Shown: positions 53,701-63,527 of the stretch, piece after piece
How the letters are laid out: each line of letters starts with the position of its first letter
Position numbering within the stretch: the stretch's first letter is position 1
Assembly (NCBI GenBank): GCA_958296025.1
Contig: OY282430.1
Coordinates: forward strand, 434,001-498,000
Source of the DNA: an uncultured Pseudomonadales bacterium
Lineage (GTDB): Bacteria; Pseudomonadota; Gammaproteobacteria; Pseudomonadales; Azotimanducaceae
Length of the DNA stretch: 64,000 nt
Direction: 5' to 3'
Program-made: the position numbers and the translations under genes
Notes under the pieces: model-generated
The model's database searches: none
What the model saw: only the letters and a program-made list of their open reading frames with translations
Told to the model about the DNA's origin: nothing

Positions 53701-55389
53701 ATGCCTCGCCCATTTGCCGCGAACCGTCTTGCCGAAGGCGTCGGCTGTGGCAGTCCGTTGAAGGCTGACCTTTTGCCGGTCGAAGCTGTTTGGTTTTGCG
53801 TTCGGCGAAACGGCGCGGCGAAACGCGAAGGCTGGATGGGGAATTGCCCCTTGGCCGCTTTGCGCGGGCGCATTGCCGCGAACCCGGGGGAACTAGTGGA
53901 AGCCTGCGTCATCGGCGATGTTCGCCGGGTGAAGCCGCGCCGGTTCGGGCAGGCATTTCGCCAGCGCAACCGGGGCATCCTGGGCATTGGGGTCGCTTCC
54001 CGCGGGGGCGTCCGCCGCATTGCGCCAACGCGCATGATCACTGCCAACCTGCGCTTTGAACGGGCGCTTGACAAACTTCTTGGCCAAGGGGCATTCGAAT
54101 CGCACGGCTTGGCGGCGAATGACGGCCTGCACTCGTTCTTCGCCCGGCAATTTCTGCTGCCGGCGAACGGCGGTCGTATCGAATTGCTTCGCGGGGCGAC
54201 CTTGGTGGACATGCCGCCGTCGCAAGACGAGATGTGCGCTGCCGAGCTCGCTGAAGGGGTTGGACAGTGGATGATGCGCAATTTGTCGTCCGCTGGCGCC
54301 CTGCCCTACAAGTATTGGCCGAGTCGCGGCGAGGAGTCGCCGGCGGACAACGCCATCCGCCGCTTTCTTGGAACCTTGTCTCTTGCGCGATTGGGCGAGT
54401 TGCGCAACTGCGCGGAAATCCGCGAGGCCGCGCAGCGCAATCTGCGCTTCAACATGGCCCGCTATTTCCGCAACATCGGTGATGGTTGCGGCGCTATCGT
54501 GGAGCCCGCCGGCGCCAAACTCGGAGCGGCCGCCCTTGCCGCACTGGCCATCTTGGAAAGTCCCGCCCGGGGAGAATTGCAAACCGAACTGGCCATGCTG
54601 GCCACCGGCGTGGAACGGCTCGCGGATGCGGAAAATGGGTTTCGGACCTTCTTTTTTCCGAAGCGACGCGATGGCGAAAACTGGAATTTCTATTCCGGCG
54701 AGGCATTGTTGTTTTGGGCCGAGGCGAGGCGGCGCGGGGCGGATTTCGCGCCGTCTCTGGAACGTTGCGCAGCAATCTTCGAGCGCTGCCGCGCACGCCA
54801 TCGCCGGACGCGAAATCCCGCCTTCGTGCCTTGGCACACGCAAGCATGTGCCTCGCTGTTCGCGCAGACAGGAGGCCGCGAATACCGTGATTTTGCGTTC
54901 GAGATGAGCGATTGGCTGGCGCCCATGCAGCAATGGTCCGGGGTCGCCTTGGACTTGCAAGGACGATTCTACGACCCGAAACGGCCGGAGTTCGGCCCTC
55001 CCCATGCCGCTTCTACGGGGGCGTATTTGGAGGGATATGCCGATGCCTTGGCGCTAGCCCGCGCCATCGGCGACCAAGGCCGCGCCAATGCCTACCAGCG
55101 CATCCTGAGCCGAGGGCTGCGGTCGTTGCGCCAATTGCAATTTCGGGATTGGCGGGACGCGTTCTACATCTCCCAAAAGAGGCGCGTTATGGGCGCATTG
55201 CGGACCGAAGCCTACGACAATGCGGTACGGGTCGACTCCGCCGCCCACGCCCTGTCCGCAGCCATCAAGGTCTTGCGGCCCCTGGAAACTGGCCCGGGCA
55301 TTGCCCAGCCCGCACGAGCAACGGCTGGCCTTGGGCGGATGGCTGCCTTTCCCAAAACAACGAGCGGCTCGATGAAATATGCCGGCTAG
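53701..55389 (+). CDS. Unknown 562-residue protein with alpha-helical toroid-like C-terminal part
   Basis: No firm family assignment. The N-terminal 150 residues are basic and mixed alpha/beta (RGILGIGVASRGGVRRIAPTRM stands out). From about 180 the protein is helical and repetitive (MMRNLSSAGALPYKYWPS, NAIRRFLGTLSLARLGEL, FYSGEALLFWAEARRRG, AYLEGYADALALARAIGD), resembling (alpha/alpha)6-barrel or terpene-cyclase-like toroids that act on glycans or polymers. There is no signal peptide. The stop overlaps the convergent Asp/Asn hydroxylase stop by 4 bp. The start codon is uncertain because no good ribosome-binding site precedes 53701. Confidence 0.6.
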   Translation: MPRPFAANRLAEGVGCGSPLKADLLPVEAVWFCVRRNGAAKREGWMGNCPLAALRGRIAANPGELVEACVIGDVRRVKPRRFGQAFRQRNRGILGIGVASRGGVRRIAPTRMITANLRFERALDKLLGQGAFESHGLAANDGLHSFFARQFLLPANGGRIELLRGATLVDMPPSQDEMCAAELAEGVGQWMMRNLSSAGALPYKYWPSRGEESPADNAIRRFLGTLSLARLGELRNCAEIREAAQRNLRFNMARYFRNIGDGCGAIVEPAGAKLGAAALAALAILESPARGELQTELAMLATGVERLADAENGFRTFFFPKRRDGENWNFYSGEALLFWAEARRRGADFAPSLERCAAIFERCRARHRRTRNPAFVPWHTQACASLFAQTGGREYRDFAFEMSDWLAPMQQWSGVALDLQGRFYDPKRPEFGPPHAASTGAYLEGYADALALARAIGDQGRANAYQRILSRGLRSLRQLQFRDWRDAFYISQKRRVMGALRTEAYDNAVRVDSAAHALSAAIKVLRPLETGPGIAQPARATAGLGRMAAFPKTTSGSMKYAG

Positions 55390-56060
55390 ATTTGGTCAGC
55401 CGTGACGTAATGCCCCCGCCCAGCATCCGGCAGCAAGTCGAAGATCAGGTGTACGCGGGGCTCTGCGGATAGATTCTCCGCGCTGTGCCTGAGCTTGTTG
55501 TTGATGACCCAAAGCTCCCCTTCGCGCATGGCAACGGTTTCTTCCCCGACTTGGAGCGGGCTGCCTTGGGGGCTTCGCACGACCAGATGATAGCGGTCTC
55601 TGGCTCGGTAGTAGGCGCCTGCATCAACATGGGGGAAAACCCGGCTCTTGGGCATTAGGGCGACAAACACAGCCCGTCCCAACGCACCGCCCTGAGCTTT
55701 GGCGACGCCGGCGCAGAACGCCAAGGCATTCGAAAACTTGGCCGCGGCCGGCGCAAGGCGGCTTTCGTGAACATCGTTGGCGTTCTTGGCGCCGGGCGGC
55801 AAGGGCTTTTTCGGCGTACGCAGAAAGATGTTGCGAGTGTGCCGCTGGCAACGAACATGGCGTTGACGACTGGTGTCCGCCAGCCAGATCTCCGGTGCCG
55901 CGTCCAGTTCGGCGCACAAGGGGCTGACGTCCACCTGGGCGATCTTGGTGAAGTGCTGCACGGAATCTCTGACAGGCTCATCCGTTTCCAAGGTCCGCCC
56001 CCGAATCCTAGCGGAAATCGACGCAAAAGGGTGGGCTGAAGATCGAAATTCGCATCCCAC
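55386..56060 (-). CDS. Aspartyl/asparaginyl beta-hydroxylase-family protein
   Basis: A 224-residue Fe(II)/2-oxoglutarate-dependent oxygenase of the AspH family. The iron-binding His is in SRVFPHVDAGAYYRARD, followed by YHLVVRSPQG, GELWVINNKLRHSAENLS (second His) and PRVHLIFDLL with the 2-oxoglutarate Arg. Characterised relatives hydroxylate Asp/Asn side chains or free-standing substrates. It starts with GTG 56060 after AAGGAGCG. Its neighbours are the 562-residue unknown protein and the Asp-Gly repeat protein. Confidence 0.85.
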   Translation of the reverse strand: MGCEFRSSAHPFASISARIRGRTLETDEPVRDSVQHFTKIAQVDVSPLCAELDAAPEIWLADTSRQRHVRCQRHTRNIFLRTPKKPLPPGAKNANDVHESRLAPAAAKFSNALAFCAGVAKAQGGALGRAVFVALMPKSRVFPHVDAGAYYRARDRYHLVVRSPQGSPLQVGEETVAMREGELWVINNKLRHSAENLSAEPRVHLIFDLLPDAGRGHYVTADQI

Positions 56061-56236
56061 CGCTCCTTCAAGAACCTTTAGGAAAATTCCTTGCTCCTAT
56101 GGATAATGCGCAGGGTTCGCCGACCCTTGTTCCGCCTTGGTCCTTGCCGGCGGCGCTTAGCAAAATGCCAAGGGGAAAGCCGGCTGGAGTGCGCGAACCG
56201 GCGGACCACCCAATCACGCAAATCAGGAGAAAACCC

Positions 56237-57124
56237 ATGCTGCAACGCCTAATCCGCACCTTGGCGGTCGCCGCCCTCACATTCGGCGCCGCCCATGCGC
56301 AGGTTTCCCCAAGCGCCGCCGCGGGGCAGGGCTTGTCGGACGCCGACGCCAAGCGCCTGCAACAGGTGCTCGATGCCCAGCCGGAAGAAAACCAAGCCCG
56401 CTACCAATGGCGGCATCCGCGGGAGACTTTAGCGTTCTTCGGCATCGAGCCGGGCATGACGGTGGTGGAGGTGCTGCCCGGCGGCGGCTGGTACAGCGCC
56501 ATTTTGGCGCCCTACTTGGGGTCTGAGGGCACCTTGATAGGGGCCGACTATCCCTTGGGCCTGTGGCCCAACTTCCCCTTCGTAACCGACGAGTTCATGG
56601 CCGGGCGGCGCAGTTGGCTGCAGGATTGGCCGGCGCAGTGGCGGCGGGACGGCGGCGCCAAGGTGCTGGCGATGCGCATCGGCGGCATCACCGACGACCT
56701 AAACGGCAGCGCGGACGCGGTGCTGTTCGTCCGGGCGCTGCACAACCTGAACGCCTTTGAGGGCAACGGCGGCTTCCGTTCGGCGGCCTTGGCGGACGCT
56801 TGGTCGGTGCTGAAGCCCGGCGGCGTGGTCGGGGTGGTGCAGCACCGTGCGCCCGAGGGTCGCTCCGACGAGTGGGCGGACGGTTCCCGCGGCTATCTGA
56901 ACCGGGATGCGTTGGTGGCCAATTTCCAGGCGATTGGCTTTGAGTTGGCCGGCGAGTCGGACATAAACCGCAACCCCAAGGACGTGCCGGCGGAGGATGA
57001 GGTCGTTTGGCGCTTGCCCCCTAGCCTAGACGGCAGCGACGATGATCCCGAACTGCGCGCCAAGTACGCAGCCATCGGCGAATCCAACCGCATGACCTTG
57101 CTGTTCAGAAAGCCGCCCGGCTAA
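56237..57124 (+). CDS. Exported SAM-dependent methyltransferase-like protein
   Basis: A 295-residue class I methyltransferase fold with an N-terminal signal peptide (MLQRLIRTLAVAALTFGAAHAQ). The SAM region is MTVVEVLPGGGWYSAIL, followed by LIGADYP and VLFVRALHNL. Similar periplasmic proteins occur widely in proteobacteria; how SAM would be available there is unclear, so the fold may serve another purpose. The start at 56237 has CAGGAGA upstream and is preferred to an open frame from 56099. Confidence 0.8.
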   Translation: MLQRLIRTLAVAALTFGAAHAQVSPSAAAGQGLSDADAKRLQQVLDAQPEENQARYQWRHPRETLAFFGIEPGMTVVEVLPGGGWYSAILAPYLGSEGTLIGADYPLGLWPNFPFVTDEFMAGRRSWLQDWPAQWRRDGGAKVLAMRIGGITDDLNGSADAVLFVRALHNLNAFEGNGGFRSAALADAWSVLKPGGVVGVVQHRAPEGRSDEWADGSRGYLNRDALVANFQAIGFELAGESDINRNPKDVPAEDEVVWRLPPSLDGSDDDPELRAKYAAIGESNRMTLLFRKPPG

Positions 57125-57166
57125 GCAACCGGTGCGCCGCCGCGGATGCCATGGCCGCGAGGAAAC

Positions 57167-58522
57167 CTAAAGCAGGGTGAACTTGGCGATGAACACCACC
57201 GCCACCAGGTAAACGGCCGCTGGGCATTCGCGCCAACGGCCGGTCAGCAGCTTAATGGCGGCATAGGCGATGAAGCCGACGCCGAGACCGTCGGCGACGG
57301 AATAGCTTAGCGGCATGGCGATGGCGGTTAGCGCCGCCGGGGCGGATTCGGTGAGATCGCGCCAGTCCACATCGGTCAGGGAGCGGGCCATAGCCACCGC
57401 CACGAACAGGAGCGCCGCCGCCGCTGCATAGGCCGGTACGCTTTGCGCCAATGGCGCAAGCACAAGGCAGAGCAGGAACAACCCGGCCACCACCACGGCG
57501 GTTAGGCCGGTCCGGCCGCCGCTCTCCACCCCGGCGGCGCTTTCGATGTAGCTGGTGGAGGAGGAGGTGCCCACCGCCGCGCCCAGCAGGGTGGCGCCGG
57601 AGTCCGCCAACAGGGCGCTGCGCAAGCGTGGAATCCTGCCCTGCGCATCCGTCAGATTGCCTCGGGTAGCCACGCCGACCAAGGCGCCGGCGGTGTCGAA
57701 TACGTCCACCAGCAGCAAGGTCAGCACGACGCTCAGCAAGGCAAGATCCAGGGCGCCTAAGATGTCCAGCTGACCGAACACTGGCGCGAGCGATGGCGGG
57801 GCTGAGGCCAGGCCGTGAAACTCCGTCTGGCCAGTGACCCAGCCAAGCACGGAAACGAAGAGCATGGCGATGATGACCGCTCCGTTGTGGCCGCGGCTGG
57901 TGAGGGCGACGATCAAGACGAAGCCGAGCAAGGTTGCCGCCGGGGCGAAGGAGGCTAGGTCCCCAAAGGACACCAAGGTGGCGGGGTCGTCGATGGTGAC
58001 GCCGGCCTTGCGCAGAGCGATGAAGGCCAAGAACAGCCCGATGCCGGCGGAGATGCCGTACTTCAGGCTGCGCGGAATCGAGTTGATGAGCTGCTCGCGG
58101 ACGGGCAGCACGCTGAGGATGACGAAGATCACTCCAGAAATAAAAACCGCGCCCAGCGCCGTCTGCCACGGATGGCCGCTGCTGAGCACCACGCTGTAGG
58201 TGAAGAAGGCGTTTTGGCCCATGCCCGGCGCCAAGGCGATGGGGTAGTTGGCGAACCAGCCCATCAGCAGCGAGCCGAAGGCGGCGGCCAAGCAGGTGGC
58301 GACGAACACGGCCCCAAAGTCCATGCCCGCTTCCGAAAGAATCGCCGGGTTCACCACAGTGATGTAGGCCATCGCCAGGAAGGTGGTGCAGCCGGCGGTC
58401 ACCTCCCGCCTGACCGTCGTGCCTTGGGCGCGAAGATTGAACCTTCGCTCTAGGAACCGATTGTTCACCTTAGGCTTCGCTGGCCCGGCAGGGCCGAACG
58501 GCGGGAGGCGCAACGGCACCAC
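57167..58522 (-). CDS. NCS2-family purine permease (AzgA-like)
   Basis: A 451-residue transporter with about 12-13 membrane segments and AzgA-subfamily motifs: TTVRREVTAGCTTFLAMAY, NPAILSEAGMDFGAVF, IALAPGMGQNAFFTY, DVFDTAGALVGVATR and GTSSSTSYIESAAGVESGGR. It probably imports adenine, guanine or hypoxanthine by proton symport. The GTG at 58468 (VNNRFLERRFNLR) fits the family N-terminus better than the first GTG at 58522; neither has a clear ribosome-binding site. Confidence 0.9.
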   Translation of the reverse strand: MVPLRLPPFGPAGPAKPKVNNRFLERRFNLRAQGTTVRREVTAGCTTFLAMAYITVVNPAILSEAGMDFGAVFVATCLAAAFGSLLMGWFANYPIALAPGMGQNAFFTYSVVLSSGHPWQTALGAVFISGVIFVILSVLPVREQLINSIPRSLKYGISAGIGLFLAFIALRKAGVTIDDPATLVSFGDLASFAPAATLLGFVLIVALTSRGHNGAVIIAMLFVSVLGWVTGQTEFHGLASAPPSLAPVFGQLDILGALDLALLSVVLTLLLVDVFDTAGALVGVATRGNLTDAQGRIPRLRSALLADSGATLLGAAVGTSSSTSYIESAAGVESGGRTGLTAVVVAGLFLLCLVLAPLAQSVPAYAAAAALLFVAVAMARSLTDVDWRDLTESAPAALTAIAMPLSYSVADGLGVGFIAYAAIKLLTGRWRECPAAVYLVAVVFIAKFTLL

Positions 58523-58790
58523 GCCCGTTGGGGCGGGCGCCGCATTCCGTTCAAGCGCCGTCGCCGCTTTGGGGCGAGTATTGCGACAGTGAGGGAAAAG
58601 TACACAGGTCGAATTGTAGCAGTGGGCCGCAACGCCTTGGCGACCGGCGCAGCTTGAAATGTGTTAAGTTGCCGGCCCGCCGTTCAACCCGCACGGTGCG
58701 TCAAGCGGCTTGGTTAGCGGCGGTGCAGGCTAGGCGTTGTGGATGGGGTTGGCTGCGCCCGCACTAAAGCGGCGCTATCGAGGAGGAACG

Positions 58791-61229
58791 ATGCAGGCAG
58801 GTTGCAACAGGCGCCGCAGGAGCGATTGCTTGCAGGGCGGTGCGCTGGCTTTGGCGATGGCGCTGGGCGCCCCGGCTTGGTGCGCCGACGATCCGGCGGA
58901 TGTTGCAAGGGTGGATGACGCGGCGATTGAAACCCTAACCGTCACTGGCCAAGCCTTGGACGAAATCGGCATGATGCTGCGGGAGCCGGTGGACGCCGTC
59001 TTTGGCTTCGACAAGACGCTGCTGCAAACCCCCCGCTCCGCCACCAGCCTAACCATCGAGACCATCAAGCAGTACGGCATAACGGACATTGACGACTTCG
59101 TGGTGTTGTCGCCGGGCAGCTTCACCCAGTCCTTCTTCGGGGTGTCCGGTTCGCTGGAGTTGCGCGGCACCTCCGGCGAGACCTACTTCAACGGCATCCG
59201 GCGGCTGGACAACCCCGGCAACTACACCACGCCCATCGCCGCCGCGGACCGGGTGGACATCGTGCGCGGGCCGGCCTCGGTGATCTACGGCCCCAGCAAG
59301 ATCGGCGGCTACATGAACTTCATCCCCAAGTCGGCCCGAGCCGACACCGGCCAGTTTCTTTCCCGCCCCGCAGGCGCTGTCTCCTTCACCGGCGGCAGTT
59401 GGAGCAAGTCCGTCCTCACCGCCGAAGTCGGTGGCCCCGGACGGCTGGGGGGCCAAAGCTTCGGCTACTATCTGTTCGGCGAGGTGGAGGACTCCGGCAG
59501 CTACTACCGCAACACCGGCACGGACAACCTAATTGTGCAGTCGGCGTTCAATGCGGAACTAACGGACCGTGCCCGCATTGCCTTCGGCGGCATGTACCAA
59601 GACTACAAGAGCAACCAGGTGGCGGGTTGGAATCGGCTGACCCAAGCGTTAATCGATGATGGCACCTACGTCACTGGCTTGGCCAAGCCGCTTGACGCCG
59701 ATGGCGATGGCTTCATCTCCCATCAGGAGTACAACGCCGCCAACGACGGCACCGGGCTGTTCTCGTTCATCTTTGACCCAGCCGGCCTTGCCGAGCCGCC
59801 ATCCTTCGGCCCGGACTTCGCCTTGGACCCTGCAACCATCGGCATGGCCCGCCTCGATACGGACCAGGTTTTGATTGCCCCGGACGACACCTTGGAGAGC
59901 GAGGATTTGGTCCTTTACGCCGATTTCATCATGGAAATTGACAGTAGATGGACCCTTACCAACAAGCTTTACCACGAGTTCTACGACATCCTGAACGAGA
60001 CCACTTACGGCTTTTCCCAGTTAGGGGACTCCTGGGTGGTGGAGAACCAGCTGATCGTCGGTTTTTCTGATCGGTTCGGCGGGCTGAAGCTAGACGCGCT
60101 GCTCTCACCATCCATCCGCCACACCAGCTTTGAGCACGGCGATGACTTCAGCAACGAATACTTTGACCGACGGGACCTGACCCAACCCTCCAGCGCACTG
60201 GACCGCCGCCTGCTCGCCACCCGCATCGGCAAGGACTACACCGAATACTACGAGGGCGACTACACCGTTTACGGGCTGGCGCTGCTGACCGACCTCAGCT
60301 TCGCCAACGGCCTCAGCATCCTGCTCGGCGCCCGTTATGACGCCATCGACATGAACAGCAAGCAGCCGGCGGACAAGGTTCTGCTCGGCAACGGCCTCGA
60401 CGCCAGTGCCAGCGAGGGCGCCTTCTCCTGGACAGCCAGCCTTTCCTACGCCACGCCGCTGGGCCTTGTGCCCTACGTCACGGCGTCGGAGCAAACCACG
60501 GTGGTGGTCGGCCAGGCGGCGGACATCCCCGCCGCCAACATCTTGGACGGGAACGCCGTGGCCAGTTCCGAACTGCTTGAGTTGGGCGTGAAGGGCTCCC
60601 TGCTGAATGACCGGCTGTTCTTCCAGGCCATCTACTACGAGCAGGAGCGCATCGACTTCAGCGCCCAAGCGACCGTCACCAACCAAGCCTCGGAAACCAC
60701 GGGCTTCGAGTTTGAACTGCGCTGGCTGGCCACGCCGAAGCTGACGCTGACCGCCGCCTACACCAACATCGAAGTCACCAATCTCAACACCCTCAACGGC
60801 GGCGGCAGGTTCAGCTTCCTAGGCGCCGAGGACTTGCCAGGCACGGACCCAACCCTTTTCTACGGCGGCACGGCCGGCGGCTTCGTGACCTTGACCGGCA
60901 ACCCCAAGGCGCGGCGGGCTGGGGTGCCGGAGAACATCGTCAGCTTAAGCGGCATCTACGACTTCCAGAACGGCTTGCAGGTTTTCGGCAGCCTGATCGA
61001 CGTGGACAGCGTTTATTCGGGTTTCTCGCAGACGGTCAAGCTGCCGGCGTACACCTTGGTCAACGCCGGCCTCAAATACGAGTTTGGCGGTTGGTCGTTT
61101 ACGCTAACCGGCAAGAACCTGACCGACGAACGCTACTTCCGCTCCAACTTCCCGAACCTGTTCGGCTCCACCATCGTCCTGCCGGAATTGCCCCGGCACT
61201 ATCAGGCGAGCCTGGAGTACAGGTTTTAG
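58791..61229 (+). CDS. TonB-dependent outer-membrane receptor
   Basis: An 812-residue receptor with a signal peptide (ALALAMALGAPAWCA), a TonB-box-like ETLTVTGQA, a plug domain (about 70-200: SATSLTIETIKQYG, LRGTSGETYFNGIRR, VDIVRGPASVIYGPSKIGG) and a 22-strand barrel ending YQASLEYRF. By pattern it is in the siderophore-receptor group. It contains an EF-hand-like DADGDGFISHQEY insertion near residue 305, which could bind calcium. The ATG at 58791 follows a perfect AGGAGG. Ligand unknown. Confidence 0.9.
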   Translation: MQAGCNRRRRSDCLQGGALALAMALGAPAWCADDPADVARVDDAAIETLTVTGQALDEIGMMLREPVDAVFGFDKTLLQTPRSATSLTIETIKQYGITDIDDFVVLSPGSFTQSFFGVSGSLELRGTSGETYFNGIRRLDNPGNYTTPIAAADRVDIVRGPASVIYGPSKIGGYMNFIPKSARADTGQFLSRPAGAVSFTGGSWSKSVLTAEVGGPGRLGGQSFGYYLFGEVEDSGSYYRNTGTDNLIVQSAFNAELTDRARIAFGGMYQDYKSNQVAGWNRLTQALIDDGTYVTGLAKPLDADGDGFISHQEYNAANDGTGLFSFIFDPAGLAEPPSFGPDFALDPATIGMARLDTDQVLIAPDDTLESEDLVLYADFIMEIDSRWTLTNKLYHEFYDILNETTYGFSQLGDSWVVENQLIVGFSDRFGGLKLDALLSPSIRHTSFEHGDDFSNEYFDRRDLTQPSSALDRRLLATRIGKDYTEYYEGDYTVYGLALLTDLSFANGLSILLGARYDAIDMNSKQPADKVLLGNGLDASASEGAFSWTASLSYATPLGLVPYVTASEQTTVVVGQAADIPAANILDGNAVASSELLELGVKGSLLNDRLFFQAIYYEQERIDFSAQATVTNQASETTGFEFELRWLATPKLTLTAAYTNIEVTNLNTLNGGGRFSFLGAEDLPGTDPTLFYGGTAGGFVTLTGNPKARRAGVPENIVSLSGIYDFQNGLQVFGSLIDVDSVYSGFSQTVKLPAYTLVNAGLKYEFGGWSFTLTGKNLTDERYFRSNFPNLFGSTIVLPELPRHYQASLEYRF

Positions 61230-61381
61230 TGTCCCGTCCGGCCAACCGTCAGCCCGCTTCAGCCAACCGCCCGCTTGGTGCCGCCAACCTCGGCGGATTG
61301 GTCAGCTTTTTCCATGCTTGATGCTAGTCAGGAACCTGCCGAACCCGTGGCTTTCGTGGCCTTAGCGTCTTGCTTGCCGCT

Positions 61382-63406
61382 ATGAGGGCGTCCAGTCTCT
61401 GGGAGAAAGTTCTGCTCGGCGGCGTTTGGGCTGGCCTCGTCCTGATCTTGCTGACGCCCTTCATCGTCAGCCCTCAGACGGTCTTCCCGTTCGTCGTTGG
61501 CAAGGCGTTGTATTCCAGGGCGATCATTGAAGTCGTTTTTGCCCTTTGGGTGCTGTTGGCGCTGATGCGGCCCGCCTACAGACCGCCCCGCTCTTGGTTG
61601 CTTGTCTTGCTCGGCGCCACCTTGGCGGCGGGGTTGGTCAGCGCACTCTTGGGCGTCAACCTGCAACGGAGCCTGTGGTCCAGCTATGAGCGCATGGGAG
61701 GGCTCGTTGATTCGGCCCATTGGTTCGCCCTTGCCATCGTCTTGGCGTCCGTCGTGCGCACTCTCGCCCAATGGCGGCTTTTGCTGAACCTCAACTTGGG
61801 CGCCAGCTTGGGGTTGGCCGTCTTGGCGGTTGGCCAAAGTCAGGGACTGTTGAAGACTCCTTTGCTGGCATTGCACTATGGCAAGGTCGCCGCCACGTTG
61901 GGCAACGAGTCGTTCCTGGGCAGCTATGCGGTGCTCAACGCCTTGATCGCCCTTGGATTCCTGTGCCACTCCTTCGCCGGCCGCAGGGCGATGAATGCAC
62001 CGACGACGTCCAGCGACGGGTGCAGCGGTCCCTTGGTTTGGCTCCTGCGGGCGTTTTGGGCAAGCGCTGCACTCTTGAATCTTTGGGCGTTCGCCCTGAC
62101 GGGTATGCGCGGGGCGTTGATCGGGTTGCTGGCCGGCTTCGGCTTTGTGGTTCTGCTGCTGACGTTTACCGGGCGCAAGCGCTGGTTTCGCCGCGTCTTC
62201 GGGGCACTGAGCCTGTTGGCCGCCGGCAGCCTAGTCGTCCTGCTGCTCTTGTTTCTGCGGCCCGGCATCGTGCTGCCGGACACGGCGTTCTCCAATCCCT
62301 TTCTCGACAGTCTGACCAACTCCGCTCATCGCGGCGGCGTACAAACGCGGATGGTGTCTTGGGCAGCCGCCGTGGAAGGGTTTCTTGACCGCCCTCTGAC
62401 CGGTTGGGGAGCGGGAAACTACATTCTGGTCTTTGGTCGGTACGCTATCGCCGACGGCATAGCGCTGCCCCGGGGTGTGCCGCTGCCCGTTCACGACCAT
62501 GCCCACAACCAGTTGCTTGAGGAGGCGGTGACCAAGGGATTGTTGGGCGTCGTCAGTTATCTCGCCCTGTGGGTCGGCACCTTTTTCGCCATCTTGCGCG
62601 TCGTCAGCAGCTTGGGCGCCAAGGAACGGGTTCCGATCCTGTTTCTAGGCGCGGCCTTGGCGGCGCATTTCCTGCACAGTCAGACCTCGTTGGATTCCCC
62701 CACGGGCACTTTGCAGTATGTGCTGCTGTTCGCTTGTCTGGCCAGCCTGCAGGTCAACGTGGCCGCAACCGACCCTGCCGCCCCAAGGACAGAGCGGGAG
62801 GGCCAGCGCCGTATCTGGACATGGGCGGCTGGTGTGGCTGTGCAGTCGGCACACTCGTGGGGCATCGCCGCGTTGAGGCGGCGCATGACTTCGGCATGGG
62901 CGCAGCTGCGCCTGGATTCGCTTGGCTGGCGGAGCGGAGGGCGGATGTTGTTGGCGGCGGGGGCGCTGTCCTTGGCGGGGCTCGGCCTCAGCCAGAATCT
63001 CGGCATCCATCAGGGTGCTCGCGCCGTATGGAACGCGGCGGCCGTGGCGCAAACCGTGGAGCAGGCCTTTATCTACTTTCGGCAAGCCATCGTCGCCTTT
63101 GCGCCGCTGGCCAATGGCCCGAGGCGGATGCTGTTCGACAACGCCGCGGCGCTGTGGCCTATTGTGCAGGCGGAAGGCGGCGAAGCCCGGGCGCGGATGC
63201 TGGCATTACTGGAGGCCGAGGCCGCCGCTGCGTTAGTTAGTGCGCCGGAAGACTGGCGCATGCGCACTGTGCTGGCGAACTTCTATTTGGCGGCATCCGA
63301 ATTCAACCCGGCTTATGAGGAAATAGCTAATGACCATTGGGACCATGCCTTGACGTTGGCGCCCCATATCGGTGGCGGTGCGCTGCTGGCGCCCGCAGCA
63401 CCCTAA
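61382..63406 (+). CDS. O-antigen ligase/polymerase-family membrane protein
   Basis: A 674-residue protein with about 12 membrane helices and a large periplasmic loop in the second half: RPLTGWGAGNYILVFGRY and PVHDHAHNQLLEEAVTKGLLG match the Wzy_C/O-antigen ligase domain, in which the HxHNxxLE region is catalytic. A C-terminal soluble portion (about 590-674) looks helical, like the TPR-type tails of this family. It would join or polymerise glycans on the periplasmic side. The following sugar transferase gene points to an exopolysaccharide or O-antigen locus continuing to the right. Confidence 0.82.
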   Translation: MRASSLWEKVLLGGVWAGLVLILLTPFIVSPQTVFPFVVGKALYSRAIIEVVFALWVLLALMRPAYRPPRSWLLVLLGATLAAGLVSALLGVNLQRSLWSSYERMGGLVDSAHWFALAIVLASVVRTLAQWRLLLNLNLGASLGLAVLAVGQSQGLLKTPLLALHYGKVAATLGNESFLGSYAVLNALIALGFLCHSFAGRRAMNAPTTSSDGCSGPLVWLLRAFWASAALLNLWAFALTGMRGALIGLLAGFGFVVLLLTFTGRKRWFRRVFGALSLLAAGSLVVLLLLFLRPGIVLPDTAFSNPFLDSLTNSAHRGGVQTRMVSWAAAVEGFLDRPLTGWGAGNYILVFGRYAIADGIALPRGVPLPVHDHAHNQLLEEAVTKGLLGVVSYLALWVGTFFAILRVVSSLGAKERVPILFLGAALAAHFLHSQTSLDSPTGTLQYVLLFACLASLQVNVAATDPAAPRTEREGQRRIWTWAAGVAVQSAHSWGIAALRRRMTSAWAQLRLDSLGWRSGGRMLLAAGALSLAGLGLSQNLGIHQGARAVWNAAAVAQTVEQAFIYFRQAIVAFAPLANGPRRMLFDNAAALWPIVQAEGGEARARMLALLEAEAAAALVSAPEDWRMRTVLANFYLAASEFNPAYEEIANDHWDHALTLAPHIGGGALLAPAAP

Positions 63407-63527
63407 AGAGTGCTCTAATAGTCAATTCGTGTTGCATACGGGTTTGCGGTTAGTCTATTCTCGGCAACCCAACTAGAAAGGCGATCCCCTCACACCAACA
63501 AGGGGCTGCGTCCTGAGCCAAAATGGG

